Notes: generated by a model not told the origin, from the sequence alone. Shown: positions 28,572 through 43,500, counted from the stretch's first letter. The stretch is 64,000 bases of DNA from Plutella xylostella (GCF_932276165.1 NC_064004.1:2242001-2306000); one strand, 5' to 3'. A program made the numbers and translations.

Positions 28572-31500
28572 CTACTGCGAAACGAATTTAGGCATAAACT
28601 TCTTATAGCCACTGCCTTTGTCTTCAAACAGACTTCTTACGAAGATGACCTGAAAAATAAGAATAATTTCATTTAATAATTATAAAAAACATAATCATTG
28701 CTCTACCAATACATCGCCTGTAAGAAATTACGTTTAGCGATAAGGTGCTGTTTCGATTAAATATACAGGAAATATTGTAGGAATCTAAGTAGCATTCAGG
28801 TTTTTACATGAATTAGAATCTAATTATTAGATCTAGTCGTTCATAAATATAATACAAAATAACCCTCCTTTTTGCTTCACCATAGTCGTAGGGTAATAAG
28901 CTGTATATGTCAACTGTATACAGGGTGTCGCAAAAAGGGTATACTAAGCCGAAACCTACATGTGCAGCATGGTATATCTAAGGTCGCGTAACCAACAAAG
29001 TTTCTATGGAAAATGTTTTTTTTTTCGCGAATTTTGATATCCTGATTTCAGTTTCGGGCTTAGATATACCATGCTACGAGTACCATGCTGCACATGTAGG
29101 TTTCGGCTTAGTATACCCTTTTTGCAACAAACTGTATAATATGTAGGTATATATAATAGCTATACAAGAATAAATGTGTAAAATGTCACTAACCTGAGTA
29201 ATGCCTATGACTAACATGACACCGACTTGAATTATCGACCACCGCAGCACCCTGAAACAAAACAACATCATATTATTAACACGTGTAAATATCGTGCGAT
29301 AAAAAATCGCTACTGTTACGGGCGTTAGAGACCGTTTCACCAAATAATACATACATACATATACTCATACATTAATACATCTGTCAAAATTTGAAAAAGG
29401 GTAGTTTATGTTTGTTCCAGATTTTTTATTTCATGAAACGCTAAAGAGCTTCCACTATGTTATTGTATTTTTGACGTTTCCTTATGTCTGGTAAGTAAAG
29501 TTGGTTTTCCTTTGCAGTCGTCAAATATGTATGGGATTTCGACTGTCTAAAAACCAATAATATAATGGACAGAGTATAGGGCTGACTAGCGCCGCCGACG
29601 ATACGAGATTTTTCATTTGGTCAAATTGCAGTGCTCTTGTATGAAGGTTTTAGCGCCATCTATGGTGACGTCAACCCGGGACACGGAGGACCCAATGACA
29701 AAGGAATAAAGAGAGGACATGGCATATCCATGAAAAAAATGCGCTTACCTAAACTTTGGTTTCAATTAAAATGGCGGCGGTTTCCATGAAAAATGTAAAC
29801 AAACAAATTGTTTGACAGCTGAAGTACCTTGTGTTTGGATGTCAATCAACATGGCGACGGGTCGCAATGTTGTAATTTTAGGCAAAGACAAAACTACTGT
29901 TGTCCTTTTTTACGTACGATAACACAAATAAGTTAAAAAGAGACGACGATATATTCTTAAATACCGATTTTTATGCCAGGTCCTATCTTTATTCTTTTGT
30001 CATTGGGAGGACCAGATGTATCTGTGTGTCTGTCAGTGTCGATCGTAGGTCTTTCAGGAGGGCCGCGGGTCGTGGGTCGCCACACAATGAAGAATTTATT
30101 TTAGCTTTTGGCCGAAAAAGACTTTTTTGACGTTTTTGTACAATAACTTCTAAATTATATGCATTATATTCTTGTTTCTAGGTTCTTAAAATAGGCATTA
30201 CCTAGAATGACCTAGATGATTATATAAATATTTTTAGTCTTTGTAAAAACGCTTTTGAAGCGAAGTTATGATTTATTTAATGTTGACAACGCAAGACAGG
30301 CGCAATACATTGCCTTTCTAGCAGGTCTTGATACAATCAAAGTGATCTCCACTGCTAGTGAGTCGCTAGTGAGTCACCTGGCGCACATGTCCTCGGCGAG
30401 GTTGCGGTCGCGCGCCTCGTGTGCCGACAGAGCCTCCTGCAGCCGCCGCGCCGCGCCGACCGCGTCTCGAACCCGGGACACCGAGGTCGAGATGTCGCGC
30501 ACACTCATCATGTAGCTCTCGGCTGCGTTGCCTGAGAAAACGAGAGGAGAGGTGTTCGGTAGTATAGGTTTGATAAAAGTTTACGTTTTCTCGTAGACAA
30601 AGTGGCGCCTCTAGCGGAAACTATCATGCGACTTTTGATTGATAATGTATGCAGATGACAGAAGAAAACGTAAAATTTTGGAGTTTAAAAAAAATCCAAA
30701 ACCTGTACTAGACGGGCGGGGTTGTACACAAAACTGCGTTGCGACGCCGCATCGAAAAAATCTGCTACTTTTTGACAGTTTTTCAGGACAAAAGTTTTAT
30801 TACTGTGGCAGGTTTTTGCGATGCGACGTCGCAACGCAGTTTTGTGTACAAGCCCTAAGGGTCGATCTTAAGAGACATTAGATGAATGCCAGAGTTCTGG
30901 CGCAGTCGTAATTATTATTCTTTAATCATTTTCTCTGAATTATTCAGATGCCAATGCGTCAACTAACTTTAGATTATTTACTTCTTGTCACCTTAGAAGT
31001 ACTACTGCTAACTTTACTGTAAAAACACCTTCTACATATGAGTGGATGAATATCAAACTGCCATATGTCCACCTACCCGAAAAATTTACTTTTTGATTTG
31101 GTCGTGTTACACACACACACGCACTCACGCCTTGTACTAATGTACTCCCTTGCGGGGTAGGCAGAGGTGCATTACTGCACCCACTTTTCGCCAGAGTGTT
31201 ATGTTAGTCCCAATGTAATAGGGGGCGGGCCTATTGCCATTTTACGGGCACATCCAAGACCCGAGAACAAATATCTGTGTTTAAACAAATATCTGCCCCA
31301 GCCGGGAATCGAACCCGGGACCATGGTCATATTGGTCGTGTTCTCCGTTAAAATGTCAGTTTGCCTATGCCCTTCAATTTCCAATAAGTGCAAGGCATCC
31401 ATGAGAAAAAAGCCGTTAAAAAAGTAAGTTTTTTTCAAATCCTTTTAAGTCTAACCGTTTCGCATTACAAATTTTCACAAGTCCATTCCGGCCAATCACA

Positions 31501-34500
31501 GAGCGTAATTTTTTCAACATGGCTGCGGCATGCTCCCAGTGTTTTATAACGAATATGAATGAAAATGTTGAGGAAATTGTGATTGTGGACCCTGATAAAG
31601 CTCGGAAAAGGAACAGATTGAAGAGTGTAGCAAAAAAACGACAGAAAACAATGGCGAAGTAAGTTTAAAACCCCTTTTTTCCAACCCACGTGTCAATCAC
31701 AAAGCATTTTCGTAGTAAACACAGGGCCGTATCGGGTAGAATATAATACGGTACGAGTAGGTAGGTACTTTTCTACCGATAAATTTTGGTTGATTAACTT
31801 CATTGTATTTATTAGAATATGGACTATATTAGTCTTACTGAGTCCGGCCCATGATATTAGTATTTTTCAAACAACTATAAGTCCTTATGACTCATATCAA
31901 AACAGCATAAGTCTTGTATGGGCATATCAAACTGCTATAAATCCAAACTGTTTATTAACCTTTACGCCTTTCTATGAGTGTTATAATGGATTTGTTTATT
32001 AAAATACATTCTTAAGGTCACAAGTCAACTGATTAAACCACGGGGCAAGTTCTATGACCATTAAATAATAGAAAAAACAAAAACCTCCATTTCCCAAATT
32101 TTGCGTGGACGTGACATATGGCAGTTTGATATTCATCCACTCATATAATAAGCCCATGGATTGCAATAGGTTTCTAGATACAGATTTTTACATAAATAAT
32201 AAGTAGAATAGTTAAACGCCTATAGAATCCATCTATACAATAGCAAATGGTTTCTACAAAAAAAACATACCTAATTCCATTTCTTTCTCATCATCCTCAT
32301 AGTCTTTGTTTGAGTTATCTTCCGTGTCTATCATCAGATCAAAGAATACCTGTAAATATAAAAAAAAAAACATCATAAGCTTAAAATGTGATGGTTACAT
32401 AATTATAATTGCTGCTATAGTTCAAAATGCAATTAAATCAGAACAGAAACAGACAAACAGAACAGATAAAAGAGAAAAAAATAGTTTTCAGGGTTTTGAC
32501 TGATGAAAAAGCAAGAAACCTTAAATAATATGGCTGTGTAAAGTTATTTTAGCCAAAATTACGAGATAATTGCTTTTTGACTGTACCTACATAGTAGACC
32601 TATATTAGCTGAATGCTCACTGAATGAATGCTGAATACTCACAGTTTTAGTACTAAAAGTACTGAATGTGTTATCGAAACAAAATCTGAAGTCTCCGTTC
32701 AGTGCGGACGTGTGTCTGTGCGTGTTCTCCGCCTTCTTGTAGTCAGCTACAATGACCCGCCCGACCGGGTCCGCCAGTTGGAAGGAGATGTCCAGTTCGC
32801 CGTGCGATGAGTCTATCACCTGGAATTGTTTATAGAATAGAATAGAATACTACTTTATTGACAAAAATCGGGATCCCTAAAGCTAAAATGCTAAAGTCGG
32901 CTTGATATACTTGATTAGATTGGAAAAACGGTGGCTTCTATCACATTGATAAAAATATATTTTGTAGCAGAGGGTATACTGAACATGTTAGTTGCTTATA
33001 AATTGGTGCAGGATTATAATAAGTATGTTAAAAAAAAATGCAAACACACCATGTCTTTAGCCATTTTTTGACTTATTATGAAAAAACCCTCGAAATCAGA
33101 GGGCCCATTTTCATGGAATCTTATATGTATGTGTAGGTAATTAAATTCTTAACAAAGTTACCTTAAAGAGTTGGATTTAATGGACCAGAAGTCAACTTTT
33201 TTTGCAAAAAACTAATAAATTCCGGTTTAAAAATGATGACACCGTGACAGATTTCAGATTTCTTCAGTCGTCGCCCTGGTGGCGGCCTGTTAGGAGCGAT
33301 ACCCACGCCATTTTATTTTTTATCAAATATTTCACAAAAACTGATTAAATCAACAAATTATGACTACAAGTATTATAATACATATGCATTTGCTATGGAA
33401 AGTTAATTTTCTAATCATTTTAGATGCAGTAAAGCCGAAAATTCTTAGAAAACATTTCGCCTTTTCGATTTGTTTACATTTTTTACTATAGAGTTACAGA
33501 TGCATAGATAAAGGTAAACATTGCACATAATGACACTTATTAGATTCTCCGAATAAGAACTATACGGTCAATGCAGTATGCCAAAGCGCGAGCCTGTTTA
33601 TATTCTGAGGGGTAATTTATTTTATTTTAACGGTTGTGTATGGTAGGTAAGCTACACAATATACAGGGTGTTGAAAAGTAAGTTCATAATTTGTTTTATT
33701 TGAAACCAAAAACCGTAGTTAATTAAAAATATATATATTTTAAGATGTGGTAGTCTGTACACTACAGGTTGTTAAAAATAAGTAAGTATTTTAAAAAATT
33801 GAAGATCTAAAATTTACATAATTTTTTAAATCTATTTAACAAGCTTTGCAAAAAAGCGGTTAAGTGCGACTGTATCTCGCCATGAAAAAAATGAAATGTT
33901 TACTGTAGCTATGAATTTTATGCGTTACAAGTGGAATAAAATACCGCATAATATTATGTACAACTATGTAATAGCCTAGTTTTTTAAAAAAAACTCATAA
34001 GAAAATATTAAATACACAGGTTTTTTAACCCTTGAAGGAAATAGAGGGGTGTTATAAGTTTAAAGTAAGGGCTGAATTTTTTTTTTAAATTAGGGTGATA
34101 GGTAATGTATATTTTTAATGATTTTTTCAAATAGATAAATGTTATACCATTTTTAAATTGCCATAAAATTACCTATAGTTATAGTTATAGAAAAGGGCAG
34201 GGCTACCAGTGCCCATTCGCCACTGCAACCTAAAAGATCTATAAATTATGACTCCCCATGTCGAGTCTCACTCTACAGGCCCAGGTATTTTATAAACCTG
34301 ATATTACCTATACAGGATGTTGCAAAAAGGGTATACTGTGCCGAAAGGGTTTGACTCAGGGGTTATTCTGAACAACTTTTGTTCTCCAAGTTTTGGAAAT
34401 TCTCGAAAAATAAATTCGGTCTCTATAGTAAAAAGTCACGTGATCGAATAAGTTTCTATGTAAAAGGTTTTGTTACGTGAATTTTCAAAATTGTAGAAGA

Positions 34501-37500
34501 AAAGTGGATCAGAATGGCACCTAAATCCACTTTTGGCTAAGCTTTATACCCTTTTTTCAATACCTTGTATAAAATATCGTCAGCGTCACCTTAGATCGTA
34601 ATCATCGTAACTCCTCGTGACCAAATTTTAGAGGAGACAAAAATACTGTTTTATTTGTAGTTCTAGTTGGCATACTACCCACCTAAAGTTTTTTTTAACT
34701 AGCCTAAAAATGATTTGTTTAGACAGTCTATCTTCCTGTTCAACCGCAGCCTGAGTGCCAGTGACTCAATGACTGAAAGGAGGCCATTAGTGCTCCTAAA
34801 TAAATAAAGCAGGCCTGTAGATTATCTTTCAGTGTACCGACACATCTGATTGCTGTAAGAGCCTGATAAGCTCTTCGAACGAGTCATACCTCTGTGGTGG
34901 TACGGTTTCGACCTTTCGGACAGTCAGTTTGGCATCCGAAATGCGGATTCGAATAGTGGGTACAATACTTTGCGTTCGTTCACTGTCGGAGCAGGATAAG
35001 AACCACGGGCGAGTTGTTGCGCTGGCTGTTTGCTTAAAAATAGTAACCGCGTTCAACTCTATCCCCTAGAGGGCGAACCTTTAGGGCGGCTCTTGTATAC
35101 CATCACTTGTCTTCTTATCTGCAGAAAATTGACAGAGGTCATACGTGTCTAACAAGTACATTAAGGATGCGAAAAGAGAGGGTTTGTTTTCACTGAAGAA
35201 GTTCAGTTGCGGAGTTCCACAGCGGTAGGTCTTGGACCCCTCTGCTGTGGAACTTGGCATACAACGCGGTCCTGCAAATCAAGCTCGCAAACGGCGTTAG
35301 CACAGTGCATTTTTCTAATGTCACACAGGTCGTGAGGTAGGCTGAGAGCCTCCTTCGGGGATGACATCCCAATGATTCATTACGAAAAAATTGCTGCAGC
35401 TGTGCTCGCCATGCAGTGCATGGGCTACTTCCGAATCTGGGGGGCTGTTGCAAAGGAGTCCGTTGCCTCTATACGGTACGGGTTCCGTGCGATCTATGAT
35501 CCTTTCGGGAGCACCTGTCTTGTCAAGTCGAAGAGAATGGCTCGTATTCGACGCAACCTGCAGTACTGGTGGGATTGGTTGGAGGACAGGACAGCAGGAA
35601 GCTGCAGCAGCCGTCACGCTGTGATTCGACGCATAGATGCAAAAAAAAGTTGAAAGTAACTTCATGTTAATAAAATATTAGATCTTAATTTAACAACATA
35701 ACATTGCAAAAAAAAATTAACATTGTTGAGTATGTTATTGTAATTTACTAAAGTAGTAATAAAAACAAAGGCTTATTGCATAGTTTTCGTTCACGTTCGC
35801 CTACATCGCACGTTGTATATGAGAATAAAGGGTATAATTACAAAGTTTTCTTGTTTAAAAATCACGGTTTGGGGTTTAGAGGAAAACAAATGGTAAAATG
35901 CGGAATACAGTTTTTTTTTTTCGAATAAAGAGGAAAACATGTGAATTCAAAAAACGTTTCTATTGACACCAAAGAGTACTTTTCGCCGAGAAAAGTGGAG
36001 TTACAATGTTTGCGATCTAAAGTGATGATAGAACTAGAACTTATTTTTTCAGTTCACCTGCTGTTGAGTGAAATCGTAATTAGGTAAATGACTCCTTGAC
36101 ATGAAAATAACTTTTTTTTTATAATCGTTATAACAAAACCGTTTTTTTTAATACAGCAATATTTGTAGGTGTACTTACAGTGAACAAAAGAGCGCAGCAA
36201 GGTGTAAATTTTTTGGTTTTTAAGAAACAAAAATATTATTTCTATCATATCCCAAATACACATAAGTACTTTAAAAAAAAATACACACTCTCGCCTTGTA
36301 CTAATGTACCCCCTTGCGGGGGTACTTACATGTTATTATTTTTCTGGTGACCTCCCCATATCCCTTTGCCAGCTACGTAACCTTTTGTGACACCCTGTAT
36401 ATGCAGAGTTCTGCAAACTACTGTTCTGCTTTTGAAACACCAAAAAAAAACAGGTCGTCTAACTAAAAGGTCACGTGACCAAAAAAAAATTATATGAAGA
36501 AGCGTTTTTTTCATGAATATAAAAAATTACGTAGGATAAAAGTTTTTCAGAGTGACGCCTGAGTAACGCCCTTTCGGCTAACTATACTTTTTTTATTACA
36601 CGGGGGCAGAGTTTAATACAACACCCTGAACTATTAAACTCTGATAATATTTTCGCGATTTTTTTACATTCTGATTTCATTTCCTGGCTTAGAAATAACA
36701 TCAATAACATGCTGCACACGTAGGTTTCGGCATAGTATTAAACCCTTTTTGCAACAACCTGTATAAATATCGGCACGGGTACGACTTTATATATAATTAA
36801 TTATTAAATATTAAAAATACTTTCAAATAAAAATAAATATTTTCGTATCACAAAACAATATTACTTACTTAGTATATTTTTAACAAAGTGGCATGTCTTC
36901 ACTTTTATGTTTTCGAGTACTATGTTAAAATTTCATGTCATTGTCCGTAGAACGCCCCGCATACCTCAACCCCCCCTCACTAGATTTGACAGATTCTGAT
37001 TTTCTTCCAGCTTTAGTGACAGCCTTAATGACGGGGCCTTAGTGAAATGGTGGTAGATTATGACTTTTGACAAGTAATTCTTATATTCTACGTCAAAATA
37101 AACGATTTCATTTCGCTCTCTACTAAAAAAAATAGGGCTGACTAGCGCCGACAATACGAGATTTTTCATTTGGTCTATTATTGCAATTCTCTTGTATGAA
37201 GGTTTTACTAGCGCCATCTATGGTGACGTCCACCCGGGACACTGAGGACCAGATGTATCTGTGTGTCTGTCAGTGTCGATCGTAGGTCTTTCAGGAGGGT
37301 CGCGGGTCGCGGGTCGCCACACAATGAAGAATTTATTTTATCTTTTGGCCGAGAAAGACTTTTTTGGCGTTTTTGTAAAATAACTTCTAAATTGTATGCA
37401 TTATATTCTTGTTTCTAGGTTCTTAAAATAGGCATTACTTATCTGATTATATAAATATTTTTAGTCTTTGTAAAAACGCTTTTGAAGCGAAGTTATGTTT

Positions 37501-40500
37501 TTTTTAATGTTGACAACGCAAGACAGGCGCAATACATTGCCTTTCTAGAGTAGGGGGGCAGGTCTTGATACAATCAAAGTGATATCTACTACTAATGAGT
37601 CGCTAGTGAGTCACCTGGCGCACATGTTCTCGGCGAGATGCTTTCTGTGCCAGCTGTTTAACGCGGGTACACTACATAATTCCGAATTACTTTTTTACGA
37701 ATATGAAAATAACGATTTTTAAAATTTCGAATTTCATACTTCCGAATAATTCACAATCCCGAATTTTAAGTTTCCGAATAACGAAAATCACGAATAGTTT
37801 ATAAACGAAATTTTAAACAACACATTTATTAAAATGACGAAAGTCAATTTTCCGAATATTATTATTTCGATGTTTCAAAAGTACGATTTTTTATTATATC
37901 GAATTGTAAAAAAATACGAATCCCGAAGTTTTAATATTCCGAAAATACAAATTCCCGAATGTTTCTTAGTTAACAAGAAATGGTTATATGAATAATGCAG
38001 CATAATGCGTATAAAAACAATATTTTTTAAGCTATGTTATGTGAAACGCTCCGCTCCGCTTCGCTGCGCTCCGCTTTGTTTTTCGATATCTATGTGCACC
38101 TAACACGCTCCTCCTCGCTCGTCGTCGCACCTATCTTTTGGTTTTGGTTCTAAAGTTTTAAAGACGTTTATGTTTTTTTGTCAAAATCACGAATTATAAT
38201 ATTTCCGCTTGTTCTATCAACGTTCGGCCTATTCATTCAACGAACGAGCTAGTGATTCAGTCAAAAAGGAGATTCAACCACATTCCTGCGACATATCTCC
38301 ACTGCTAGTGAGTCGCTAGTGAGTCACCTGGCGCACATGTCCTCGGCGAGGTTGCGGTCGCGCGCCTCATGGGCCGACAGAGCCTCCTGCAGCCGCCGCG
38401 CCGCGCCGACCGCGTCTCGAACCCGGGACACCGAGGTGGAGATGTCGCGCACACTCATCATGTAGCTCTCGGCTGCGTTGCCTGAGGAAACGAGGAGAGG
38501 TGTTCGGTAGGTCTAGGATAGGTTTTCAATTCAATTCAATTCAATCATTTATTGGTAATAACTTAAATAATATTACAAGTCATTTACATAGGTATAGGTA
38601 ATTGGTAATTATGCACTAGGTATAATTAAGTTACTTATACAATATAACATAGACTAGCTAAAGTAGGTAGTTATATATGTTTGATAAAAGTTTACGTTTT
38701 CTCGTATACAAAGTGGCGCCTCTAGCGGAAACTATCATGCGACTTTTGATTGATGATGTATGCAGATGACAGAAGAGAACGTAAACTTTTATGGTTTTCA
38801 AAAATTGCAAAACCTGTATAGTGCCACAAACTTATCTGTTCCGGTGACAGCGAACTAAATTGATCCATATCTCATTACTTACTAATGAATTGTATATTTT
38901 AAAACATTAGATGGGTTTATTAACACCGCAAGAGCGAAATAACAATACGAGCAAACTTAAAATCTTATAGAATTAAGAAATATTAGAGATTTATTTGAGC
39001 TGTCACCGGAACAGATAAGTTTGTGGCACTATACTAGATGGGCGGGATTGTACACAAAACTACGACGCCACGCAGTTTTGTGTACAAGCCCTTAGGGTCG
39101 ATTAAAAGACATTAGATGAATGACCAGAGTTCTGGCGCAGTCGTAATTATTATTCTTTAATCATTTTCTCTGAATTATTCAGATGCCAATGCGTCAACTA
39201 ACTTTAGATTATTTACTTCTTGTCACCTTAGAAGTACTACTGCTAACTTTACTGTTAAATCACCTTCTCGATTGAATAGGTTATAATAAGCCCATGGATT
39301 GAAATAGGTTTATAGATACAGATTTTTAGATAAATAGTAAGTAGAATAGTAAAACGCCTATAGAATCCATCTATATGTCGCAGGCAATTTGTAAGATCTC
39401 GCAGTTTACATACGGCTGTTTTGTAATTTGCCGAAGGCATATTGATAACTCGTTCAATCATTCTGATTTCGACGTTAATTGCAGTTTTAGGGTGACCATG
39501 ATAAAACACAGTTTGAACTTTGTACAAATGGAAAAATCTGACTTTATTTCAGGATTTCAAGTAAGACTTTTTACTTTGGTTTTCTAAAGTAGGTGCCTAA
39601 GCAGGTACTACATAAGTTTAAATATTTAATAAAAAGATACCTTTAAATTAAAAAAAACGTAGTTATTTATACAGAACAATAAAACTAGGCATTTCCAGAT
39701 AAAAACAATCACTGGTGCCCGAATGCACTAAACTTAGCAGGGTGTCCACTCAGAATGCTCCGAAAAATTCCCTGACTTTTCCCTGACCATTTTAGAAATT
39801 TTCCCTGACTAGAGATCAAAATAAAAAAAGCTTGATTTGAAAGTTTTCCGTTCATTTGCGACACTTATTAAAAAAAACTTCGACTGCGTAAAATATTTAT
39901 ACAGGGGGCTGTAAAAAGTGTATATTAAGCCGAAGAAACGAGAGTGACTCAGGCAGATCTTTTCAGAACTTTGTTAGACACGTGAAGTATGAGAAAAAAG
40001 CGAAATCCAAAAACACGTAGAACAAACGTTGTTTCGAGTGATCCCCTGAGTCACCCTGTTTCAGCTATGTACATCTACCACTATTGCAACATTATGTATA
40101 GAAAGCAATGATAAATTATAATCTAAATTTTTTGTAAGGCAGATGGGTTATTCCGAAAGGTTTTGGGAGAGTTGGTCAATTTATGAGGACTGGTTGGGTC
40201 ATTTGGATTCATGTAAGGACGCTTTGTGTTGTTTAACAGACTTCTCGTGGTATTTATTTGTGTCTACTTCGTGGGTATTTCACCCACGGAATTCGTGAAT
40301 ATTTTAGTTTCAAAAGCTGATATTTTTTCTTTGCACGAGGGTAATTCCGAAAGAATTCGGGTTATTCCGAATGACATTTAAACCGAGTTATAGGTAATTA
40401 ACTAAAGGACCAAATATATTTTTCGATCAGCTATACCTTACCTTGCAAAATCTTATTTCGAAATAGTGCCTAGAACTGCCCAGAAGTAATAATAATATAA

Positions 40501-43500
40501 ACACTCACAGCTTGTACTAATGTACTCCCTTGCGGGGTAGGCAGAAGTAATTATACACATTGGTATGATATTTATAATTCGGAATTACCCGATCCACAGA
40601 AATTCATAATAAAATGTTTCTAAATTCGGAATTACCCTAGTCGGCTATATCCGGAAAATACAAAAAATATACATAGAGAGCTAGGGTTTGTTTTGTTTTT
40701 TGTAGAGCTAGGGTTTTTAAACTCCGAACGTAGTGAAAAAAAACCACAATCTTTTGGATGAAAAAACAATCAGTTAAATAACTTAACTGATTTCTTAATT
40801 ACCGATGTGCGGGTAATTCCGAAAATTAAAAAAAATGCATTTTTTTTACTAATTTTACGTTTTAACACGCACGCTCGGTCCTAGCGCCCTGAGTCAACCC
40901 AAGCGAGGTAGAAGATTAAGTTGCCATCAAGGTGAATGGTTCCACGGTTAAAAGTATGGCTGCGTTTGGAAGAAATCTGCAAAAATCAGAATTACCCGAA
41001 ATTCAGCATTACCCGACTTCACCCTACAACAAAGTTTAAATACTTTTATTTTGCCATAATGTGTTGTTATTCTTTTTTGTTTTTCCTTTTTTTATTTTTT
41101 TTACTTTTCAAAATATCATTTTACTTTTGGGAAAAGTCATTTAAATTTTGGAAACCCAAGCGGGATCTACTGGTTATTATTGCAAAAGACGTTAGTTATA
41201 CCTATTTTATTTTATTTAAGCACACTTATTGATGGTACGATTAGTACAGAGTGCTTTGAAGAAGTACGCCTTCTCATATATTTTTTTTATGAGAAGTTGG
41301 AAGCAGGTACATAAAATAAACTTTTTAATTCATGTATAAAACTTGTACTAGCAACAGGGTTATAGTAATCTTAGCACCTACATAACCGAAATAACTCGAG
41401 TAAAGCGTGTTAAGCTTTGTAAATACCGTAATTATTTTTTTTTAAAAACTGCATACGCTCCCGCTAGCCGCCGTAGCAAATTATGAGAATTGATGAGTGA
41501 AATGAGCGCCGATACAGCGTATCTGCACCAACACGTTATATGGGGACTTATTTTTCATCACGAACTCTTAAAATAAAAGTTATTCAGAATGGCAAGCTGA
41601 GTCACACTCTTTTGAAAGAAATTTAATTAAAAGGACATCATTTTACTTTTTAACAAACTATGAACTGAGTCTGGAATCTGGCTTACGAGATTTTATTTTA
41701 TGACTAATGTATTTTACGTTTAAAATAGAAGAACAAAAATAATAACTAGCAAAGGAAAGAACTACAATTTTGCAAAAAAATATGCTTTACTAGTCATTTT
41801 TCCCTGACTTTCCAGGTGGCCCATCAATTTCCCTGACTTTCCATGACCACCTTGAGCTTCCCTGACTTTTCCCTGACTATCCCTGACTTTCCAGAAAGTG
41901 GACACCCTGCTTAGGAAAACGCTAAACCCTTTACTAAACAATTTATGAAGCTCTAAATTAATATCCTGCGTGTGTCCTCCGTACACCGGGATCTATGGAT
42001 AACGTAGTAGTTTTTAGGTGCGTGATAACCTCAAAAACCTTATGGTTTGTCTACGGCCTTTTTACTGCTCCTGCACTGTAATAAATGACTTTAAAGTCAC
42101 AATTATTTGGTGAAAATGCTTCTACACTCGTAATATTTGCACTTTTTTGAGTATTTATTGAGTCACAGAATCACTACTTGACGCCATTTTTGTTTTTGTG
42201 ATCAACAGCGCCGCGCGTGGTAAGAACCAGAACTAAATTCTTCAATTTGCCGCGGCATTATGTAAACGGCGTATAGATAGTCAATGAAATGTTGTGGCAT
42301 ATTATAAAATGACATGGCAATATACATTTTGCCTTCGGCATATTACAAAACAGCGAGCGTTTGTAAACTGACGACGCCGTATGTAAACGGCGAGATCTTA
42401 CAAAATGCCTGCGACATATACAATAGCAAAAGCTTTCTACAAAAAAAACATACCTAATTCCATTTCTTTCTCATCATCCTCATAGTCTTTGTTTGAGTTA
42501 TCTTCCGTGTCTATCATCAGATCAAAGAATACCTGTAAATATAAAAAAAAAAACATCATAAGCTTTAAATGTGATGGTTACATAATTATAATTGCTGCTA
42601 TAGTTCAAAATGCAATTAAATCAGAACAGAAACAGACAAACAGAACAGATAAAAGAGAAAAAAATAGTTTTCAGGGTGTTGACTGATGAAAAAGCAAGAA
42701 ACCTTAAATAATATGGCTGTGTAAAGTTATTTTAGCCAAAATTACGAGATAATTGCTTTTTTACTGTACCTATAGTAGACCTATATTAGCTGAATGCTCA
42801 CTGAATGAATGCTGAATACTCACAGTTTTAGTACTAAAAGTACTGAATGTGTTATCGAAACAAAATCTGAAGTCTCCGTTCAGTGCGGATGTGTGTCTGT
42901 GCGTGTTCTCCGCCTTCTTGTAGTCGGCCACGATGACTCGCCCGACCGGGTCCGCCAGTTGGAAGGAGATGTCCAGTTCGCCGTGCGATGAGTCTATCAC
43001 CTGGAATTGTTTATAGAATAGAATAGAATACTACTGTATTGACTTAAAAACAATTCCCAACCCAACAAAGGCAAACCAAATTTACTTACCAGACATAAGG
43101 AAATGTTAAAAATATAATAACATAGTGGAAGCTCTATAAGGATAGGTATTTCATCTGAGTGAACCAGGTATAGGAACTAATATAAAGCAGTTTCTAAGTT
43201 CTGATGACTCAGAGACTTTTTAAATAAGCTGATAATATAAAATCAGCACGCAGGTAATTTAAGTAAAGGGCTGAAAGAAGAAGACATAGGATCGAGTTCT
43301 GCTGGTCATTTGGAGAGCTCTATGAGGAACCCATACTGTGGATTAGTGCTGATTCATGATTTCTGATGATCATTCAGTGCTCCTCAGATTATGGTATGAT
43401 TAGGAACCAAACCAGACACTTAGCTACTGAATAGTAAGAGGCTGAAATTTTGAGGTTAGAAAAATTTAATTTACCTACCTGGTACTCAATATCAATCACT

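Larger units (their letters stand above)
29577..32870 (-). repeat. Duplicated p24 block B (exons 2B-3B-4B)
   Basis: Collinear with block A (37133-43046) from GGGCTGACTAGCGCC at the left to TTTATAGAATAGAATAG at the right, exons and introns included. Apart from TE insertions the blocks stay closely similar. Exon differences from block A are eight, all synonymous: five in exon 2, none in exon 3, three in exon 4. The right edge falls in a LINE tail. Confidence 0.9.
32873..37132. other. p24 intron between the two duplicated blocks
   Basis: No exon found. Holds degraded TACAGGGTG elements (34308, 36365), an R1-like LINE remnant (34829) and a LINE tail (36985). The AT-rich stretches 32900-34300 and 35660-36290 show nothing I can name. 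Confidence 0.5.
37133..43046 (-). repeat. Duplicated p24 block A (exons 2A-3A-4A)
   Basis: Collinear with block B (29577-32870) once insertions are removed. Insertions unique to A: 37638-38297, 38526-38680, MITE 38819-39031 and the 3 kb TIR element 39376-42416. Those unique to B: 29693-30005 and 31039-32143. The exons have intact splice sites. Confidence 0.9.

Noticed and set aside
35372..35653. Plus-strand ORF with YWWDW and basic residues as a host gene
   Set aside because: It continues a frame-shifted R1-like RT remnant and has no splice sites or start context of its own.
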